Origin: Desulfotalea sp.
GTDB lineage: Bacteria; Desulfobacterota; Desulfobulbia; Desulfobulbales; Desulfocapsaceae
NCBI GenBank assembly: GCA_002733995.1
Contig: NVXR01000009.1
Location: 62,001-126,000 of the forward strand
Reading direction: 5' to 3'
DNA: 64,000 nt
In this document: positions 62,661 through 64,000 of the stretch, one piece after another
Layout of the letters: every line of letters starts with the position of its first letter
Numbering within the stretch: position 1 is the stretch's first letter
Made by a program: the position numbers and the translations under genes
The notes under the pieces: generated by a model
Databases searched by the model: none
What the model saw: only the letters and a program-made list of their open reading frames with translations
Told to the model about the DNA's origin: nothing

Positions 62661-64000
62661 ATGAGTGAAAATGAAAAGATGGTTCCAGCTGAAACTGCGG
62701 CTATTCTGGGCTATTTTGTAGAGTCTTTTTATCGTGTCTTTAAGATTGGTATTTATTATCCGGTTGGTCATGTTGTTCTTGATAGCGCCGCCAGTAAATG
62801 TATTCAGCAACTTCGGGAGATATCAGCAGGAGCTACTTCTGTGCGGATCTCCATAGACGCAAAAGGGCTCTTTGTTGCCGGAAATATCATTACCACAACG
62901 GTTAGATCTGCTAAAGAATTACACCAATTATTTTACAATGTGGGAATTGTCGCGGTTAATATTGATAGAACTGTGACCCACAGAGAGCTGCTTCAACTCA
63001 TTAGGAAAATACTCAGCTGGAGAATGGAGCTTGAAGGCGCCAAGGCAATCATTTCTTTTAACCTAGCTGAACTACCTGAATCGATTCAAGTAGAACAACA
63101 AAATTTCATTGTGGATCAAGGTAGTGTGGCTGATGATGAGCCGAAGAAGACGGGGCAGCAAGTACTTGACGAGATATGTTCATCTCTTACAACCCAGGGA
63201 CTTACGGGGAAGCAGGTGGATCAATGTCGTGATTTGTTGTTAACATTATCTCGCAAGTCCGCTTCAAAACACTTGGAAATAAAGGGATTTCCCAATGCGA
63301 CTTGGGATGATGTGCAGGCAATGCTCTATCAGATTGTAACAGAGACGTACTCCAAAGAAACAGGGAAGTTTCGTTCGATTGCTAAAAGTGATATTAATGT
63401 AATTTTAGCCATATTTCAAAGCCTTGAACGAGGAGTTATAGATTCCAAGGCGAAAGAAACAATTGAGTTTCTTATGTCGCATTTGGCTGGTCGGAAGGAT
63501 TTTGAGGATGACAGTAGAGGCAAAGAGAATCGAAGTCTAAGAAAAAAAATGCGGCAGAAATTTGATGCTGATAAAATTAAAATTTCAGACCTTAAAAAAT
63601 TCGTCTACGAAAATAATATCCCGATAACAATTCTTGGCCAACTTACAGCGGCCGATCGTAGTGATCAACTTTCAATGTACTTACAATTAATAGCAAGCTG
63701 TAAGCATGAAGAATTGCGTGAGGATTATTTACAAAAGTTACTACTCATTATAGTTACGGATCTTACAGAAAGAGAAAAAGATGTACTCGTTGAAGGAATT
63801 AAACACCTTATAGAAAATGGTTCTGCCGAATTGTTTTACCATGTTTTTAGTTATGTTATTGAGACGCTTCGAGGATCTCAAACAGGACGTTCTCTTGACT
63901 TAATTGCAGATTTCTGGGTGAAAATGTCCCATTCGTCTCACATGCTTCTCTGGCCATTTATTGTCAATGAGTTGTTGGTGGTAGGGATGGAGGAAAAGCG
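62661..64000 (+). CDS. Protein of unknown function, truncated by the right edge
   Basis: The frame is open from ATG 62661 (or GTG 62655) to the window end, at least 446 residues with no stop. The N-terminus, GYFVESFYRVFKIGIYYPVGHVVLDSAASKCIQQLRE, resembles the opening of several large Desulfobacterota proteins that carry a YPPGHP-like motif followed by helical or HEAT-like repeats. The rest is mostly alpha-helical (LLTLSRKSASKHLEIK, LYLQLIASCKHEELRED). No catalytic motif is visible in the part present. No signal peptide is seen. Function unknown. Confidence 0.65.
   Translation, partial: MSENEKMVPAETAAILGYFVESFYRVFKIGIYYPVGHVVLDSAASKCIQQLREISAGATSVRISIDAKGLFVAGNIITTTVRSAKELHQLFYNVGIVAVNIDRTVTHRELLQLIRKILSWRMELEGAKAIISFNLAELPESIQVEQQNFIVDQGSVADDEPKKTGQQVLDEICSSLTTQGLTGKQVDQCRDLLLTLSRKSASKHLEIKGFPNATWDDVQAMLYQIVTETYSKETGKFRSIAKSDINVILAIFQSLERGVIDSKAKETIEFLMSHLAGRKDFEDDSRGKENRSLRKKMRQKFDADKIKISDLKKFVYENNIPITILGQLTAADRSDQLSMYLQLIASCKHEELREDYLQKLLLIIVTDLTEREKDVLVEGIKHLIENGSAELFYHVFSYVIETLRGSQTGRSLDLIADFWVKMSHSSHMLLWPFIVNELLVVGMEEK

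Noticed and set aside
1..64000. tRNA, rRNA, insertion sequences and phage genes
   Set aside because: I looked for cloverleaf-like stems, transposase and integrase motifs and terminal repeats, and saw none that I could support. The region looks like stable chromosome.

Overview
The window reads as chromosomal DNA of an anaerobic, moderate-to-low GC Gram-negative bacterium of the sulfate-reducing / sulfur-metabolising Desulfobacterota type. A Desulfobulbales-like relative is my guess from gene content alone; no rRNA or other marker is present to fix it. The basis is a complete bacterial CODH/ACS cluster, selenocysteine-containing formate dehydrogenase and MvhD-type proteins, HdrA-type flavoproteins, several lactate/glycolate-type FAD + Fe-S oxidases, rubrerythrin, and small Fe-S proteins typical of this group.

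Layout. 0-4.4 kb: MBL-fold hydrolase, EHD/dynamin-like membrane GTPase, TAXI-type solute-binding protein. 4.7-19.0 kb: organic-acid metabolism, with a 1.2-kDa-residue-scale (about 1,200 aa) FAD/Fe-S/CCG D-lactate-dehydrogenase-like protein, a hybrid histidine kinase, an OFA-family MFS carrier, acetate kinase, YcaO, and a GlcF/GlcD-like pair. 20.0-34.0 kb: the CODH/ACS cluster in the order acsV, acsD, cooS/acsA, acsB, acsC, acsE, small ORF, cooC, then a second cooS. 34-39 kb: small unknown genes, a chemoreceptor, a radical SAM protein and 5-formyl-THF cyclo-ligase. 39.7-45.9 kb: a NuoE/NuoF-like plus selenocysteine FdhA formate dehydrogenase, a 128-aa unknown and a DUF166 protein. 46-48.9 kb: rubrerythrin, an Asp-ligated-type ferredoxin, a DUF2279 protein and a frameshifted DUF3786 gene. 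49.4-55.2 kb: a double HdrA, a selenocysteine MvhD, MetV, MetF, CooT and a His-tailed small protein. 55.3-58.2 kb: folD and fhs on the minus strand. 58.7-64 kb: acyl-CoA-synthetase-like protein, unknown protein, AEC carrier and a truncated unknown gene.

Taken together, 20-58 kb encodes essentially every step of the Wood-Ljungdahl pathway: CO2 to formate (FdhA with NuoE/F-like partners), formyl-THF (Fhs), methenyl/methylene-THF (FolD), methyl-THF (MetF/MetV with HdrA-MvhD), methyl transfer to the corrinoid protein (AcsE, AcsCD), corrinoid reactivation (AcsV), CO2/CO interconversion (two CooS), acetyl-CoA synthesis (AcsB) and nickel handling (CooC, CooT, His-rich protein). Acetate kinase lies 6 kb upstream; no phosphotransacetylase is seen here. 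The direction (CO2 fixation or acetate oxidation) cannot be told from sequence.

The least ordinary signals are two in-frame UGA codons best read as selenocysteine (one hidden in a gene that looks like an 86-aa fragment), a roughly 170-residue Ala/Lys-rich tail on AcsD made partly of seven 18-bp repeats, a two-module HdrA wired to MetV/MetF, a DUF3786 gene broken by two apparent 1-nt losses whose N-terminus copies the AcsC cluster-binding spacing, and several conserved-looking small proteins of unknown function inside the C1 gene clusters.
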